Shown here one piece after another: positions 61,828-64,000 of a stretch of DNA of 64,000 nt. Below the pieces are notes generated by a model. It saw only the letters and a list, made by a program, of their open reading frames with translations, was not told the DNA's origin and searched no databases. Where the stretch lies: contig NZ_JAINRD010000006.1 in NCBI RefSeq assembly GCF_020400605.1, positions 1 to 64,000 of the forward strand. Direction: 5' to 3'. The number at the start of each line of letters is the position of its first letter. Within the stretch, counting starts at the first letter, position 1. Both the position numbers and the translations under genes were made by a program. This stretch comes from Streptomyces aculeolatus. GTDB lineage: Bacteria; Actinomycetota; Actinomycetes; Streptomycetales; Streptomycetaceae.

Positions 61828-64000
61828 CTATGTGTCCGGGCAGGGGCGGTAGCGCGTCTCCTCTTCGATGCGGCGGGCCTCGGCCCTGTGGCGGGCGGCC
61901 CGTTCGGGGTCGTCCGCCTCGGCTATCGCCGCCAGCGCCGTCAGGGCGCGGTGCTCCGTCAGCGGCAGGTCGAGTTCGCGGGCCGTGGTCAGCGCGAGGT
62001 CCGCGTGGTCGGTCGCCGTGGCCGCCTCGCCGGCGGCCAGGTGGAGGGACGCGAGGGCCGCGTGCGCCTCGGCCTGCTGGTGGCGGAAGCCGTAGCGGCG
62101 GGCGATGGCCATGGCCGCCGTGAGGTGGCCGGCGGCCGGGGCGAGGCGGCCGCGCAGGCGGTGCAGTTCGCCGAGGGTGAGCAGGGAGTCCGCCTCCTCG
62201 CTGGGGTCGCCCACCTCGCGTGCGGTGCGCAGCGCCTGCTCCGCGTGCGGCTCGGCGAGGTCGGGGCGGCCGCTGCCGAGGCGGGCGCGGGCCAGCGCCC
62301 CGTGGGCGCCGGCGTCGTGCTGGCGCGTGCGGTGCTCGCGGGCGAGCCGCATCGCCTCGTCGGCGTCCGCGAGCGCCGCTTCGTACTGCCCGAGGCAGGT
62401 GTGGATCAGCGACCGGTTGATCAACGGGCTGATGGTGCGCGGCGGCTGCCCGTGGGCCAGGCAGACCTCGATCGACTCGGTGGTGCGCTCCAGTCCGCGG
62501 TCGAGCTGGCCGAGGTAGGCGTGGACCAGGCCCAGGGTGTTGAGCGACCCGCCCAGCTGTACGGGCTTGTCCAGGCCGCGCAGCACCTCCATGCCGAGCT
62601 GCTGCCAGTGCAGCGCCCGGCGCATGTCGCCGCGCTGGCCCGCGTGCACCGCGAGGTTGCTGAGGATCGCCGCCTCGCCCGCCTCCAGGCCGGTGTCGCG
62701 GTAGTCGTCCAGCGCGCGGTGCAGGGCATCGAGCGCGGCGGCGGAGTCGCCGCTGTTCTGCCCCAGCAGCCCCAGGCTGTGGTACATCGCCCCGCGCGCC
62801 TGCACCTCGCCGTGCTCCTCCGCCGCCCGCAGCCCCGCGGTGGCCGTCGCCTTCCACTCGGGCTGGTGGCCGCAGTAGTAGAAGAACATCCGCAGCTGGT
62901 CGGCCAGTTGCCAGGACAGCTCGTACGGGCCGGCCGCCGCGGCGCGGATGGTGACGGCGACGAGGTTGGCCCGCTCCTCGTCGAGCCAGGTGAGCGCCTG
63001 CTGCCGGTCGCGGAACCGGCCGGAGGTGTGCCGCGGCCTGGGCAGCTGGGCCAGGCCCGTGAAGTCGAAGGCCGTGGCGGCGTCCGCGGAGGCCAGATAC
63101 CAGTCGCCCAGCCGCCGCCACGCCGCCTCGCCGTCCGGGTCGGCGGCGGCCCGCTCGGCGGCGTACAGCCGCAGGAGGTCGTGGAAGAGGAACCGGTCCG
63201 CGCCCGTGTGCTGCACGAGGCCCGCGGTGGCCAGCCGGTCCAGCGGCTCCTCCGCCTCGGCGGGGGCGCAGCCGAGCAGCGCGGCGGCCGACGCCGCCGT
63301 GAAGTCCGGCCCCGGGTGCAGCCCGAGGAGGCCGAACAGCCGCGCCGCGGCCGGCTCCAGGGCGGCGTAGGAGTGGTCGAAGGCGGTACGGACCGCGGCC
63401 TCGCGGTCGCCGGCGATGGACAGCTTCGCCAGCCGCCCGTCGTCCGCCAGCTCGTCCGCGTACGCGCCGAGGGAACGCCCCGGCCGCGCCGCCAGGTTGG
63501 CCGCGCCGATCCGCAGTGCCAGCGGCAGCCGGGCGCACAGCTCCGCCAGCCGGCCCGCCGCCGCGGGCTCCGCGGCGACCCGCTGCTCGCCGAGGATGCC
63601 GGCGAGCAGGTCGGTCGCCTCGCCGGGGCGCAGGACGTCCAGCCGTACGGGGTGCGCCGCGTGACTGGCCGTCAGCCCCCGCAGGTCGGAGCGGCTGGTG
63701 ACGAGCACCGCCACGCCCGCGGTGCCGGGCAGCAGGGGGCGTACCTGCTCGGCGTCCGCCGCGTCGTCGAGCACCAGCAGGACGCGGCGGTCGGCGACCC
63801 GGCCGCGGAACGCCCCGGCCCGGTCCTCCAGCGACTCGGGGATGGCGGCGGCGTCCTCGCCGGAGACGCGCAGCAGGCCGGCGAGGACGTCGGCGGGCTC
63901 CCGGGGGCGTTCGCGGGTGCCCTGGAGGCGTACGTACCACTGGCCGTCGGGGAACGCCCGGCGCAGCCGGTGGCCGAGGTGGACGGCCAGCGCCGTCTTG
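61828..64000 (-). CDS. NB-ARC/TPR regulator, AfsR/SARP-like (5' end outside window)
   Basis: The frame is open to the window edge, giving about 724 residues. It begins inside the P-loop (KTALAVHLGHRLR follows the missing glycines). Walker B is RRVLLVLDDAAD, then NB-ARC motifs (VTSRSDLRGL, LCARLPLALRIGAANLAARP). The C-terminal ~400 residues are TPR repeats (LGLLGQNSGDSAAALDALHR, NTLGLVHAYLGQLDRGLERT). These fit the ATPase/TPR half of AfsR-type SARP regulators or similar STAND proteins. The N-terminal effector domain is not visible. No neighbour reveals its target. Confidence 0.85.
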   Translation of the reverse strand, partial: KTALAVHLGHRLRRAFPDGQWYVRLQGTRERPREPADVLAGLLRVSGEDAAAIPESLEDRAGAFRGRVADRRVLLVLDDAADAEQVRPLLPGTAGVAVLVTSRSDLRGLTASHAAHPVRLDVLRPGEATDLLAGILGEQRVAAEPAAAGRLAELCARLPLALRIGAANLAARPGRSLGAYADELADDGRLAKLSIAGDREAAVRTAFDHSYAALEPAAARLFGLLGLHPGPDFTAASAAALLGCAPAEAEEPLDRLATAGLVQHTGADRFLFHDLLRLYAAERAAADPDGEAAWRRLGDWYLASADAATAFDFTGLAQLPRPRHTSGRFRDRQQALTWLDEERANLVAVTIRAAAAGPYELSWQLADQLRMFFYYCGHQPEWKATATAGLRAAEEHGEVQARGAMYHSLGLLGQNSGDSAAALDALHRALDDYRDTGLEAGEAAILSNLAVHAGQRGDMRRALHWQQLGMEVLRGLDKPVQLGGSLNTLGLVHAYLGQLDRGLERTTESIEVCLAHGQPPRTISPLINRSLIHTCLGQYEAALADADEAMRLAREHRTRQHDAGAHGALARARLGSGRPDLAEPHAEQALRTAREVGDPSEEADSLLTLGELHRLRGRLAPAAGHLTAAMAIARRYGFRHQQAEAHAALASLHLAAGEAATATDHADLALTTARELDLPLTEHRALTALAAIAEADDPERAARHRAEARRIEEETRYRPCPDT

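Overview
The window is high-GC DNA with strong GC bias at third codon positions, many GTG starts and ATGA/GTGA start-stop overlaps. It also carries an XRE-DUF397 pair, NB-ARC/TPR and SARP-type regulation, and a c-di-AMP riboswitch ahead of a LysM/M23 peptidase. Together these indicate an actinomycete, most likely Streptomyces or a close relative. All assignments come from reading the sequence; no database search was run.

Left arm (1-17481): mostly ordinary chromosomal genes. They are the end of a carbohydrate-active enzyme, an extended SDR, the pspA-htpX-pspAB envelope-stress operon, a small membrane protein, a GAF/SpoIIE phosphatase, an AraC regulator divergent from an SDR, DUF4246 and DUF5959 proteins, an NTF2-like protein, a large CHAT (caspase-like) protein with a divergent small neighbour, and an nsrR-hmp nitric-oxide detoxification pair with a 23-bp NsrR-like dyad.

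Centre (17640-49658): a defence and conflict island. It opens with an HTH/N6-adenine methyltransferase and two Hanks-type Ser/Thr kinases. Then comes a class 1 DISARM system cut into two blocks, drmD-drmMI (22529-30162) and drmA-drmB-drmC (43092-49658). The 12.9 kb between them holds a small hypothetical gene, an XRE-DUF397 pair, a PrsW-type membrane toxin (apparently frameshifted) with a candidate immunity gene, an Rhs polymorphic toxin with a lower-GC tip and two candidate immunity genes, and a UvrD-like helicase with a ParE-like N-terminus. A related odd-length dyad (TGAAC-N3-GT core) lies upstream of the methyltransferase, of drmD, and between the helicase gene and drmA. This suggests the pieces are regulated as one set.

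Right arm (50020-64000): a sigma-factor-like operon behind a 26-bp palindrome; a LysM/M23 peptidase under a c-di-AMP riboswitch; a persulfide/sulfite detoxification cluster (CstB-like dioxygenase-rhodanese, TauE exporter, CstR repressor, membrane rhodanese) with three CstR-type operators; a two-component system; a lipoprotein hydrolase; a hypothetical membrane-anchored protein; a Tat-exported GH43-like propeller protein behind a perfect 16-bp palindrome; and the 3' part of an NB-ARC/TPR regulator that runs off the window.

No tRNA, rRNA, integrase, transposase or CRISPR array was recognised.
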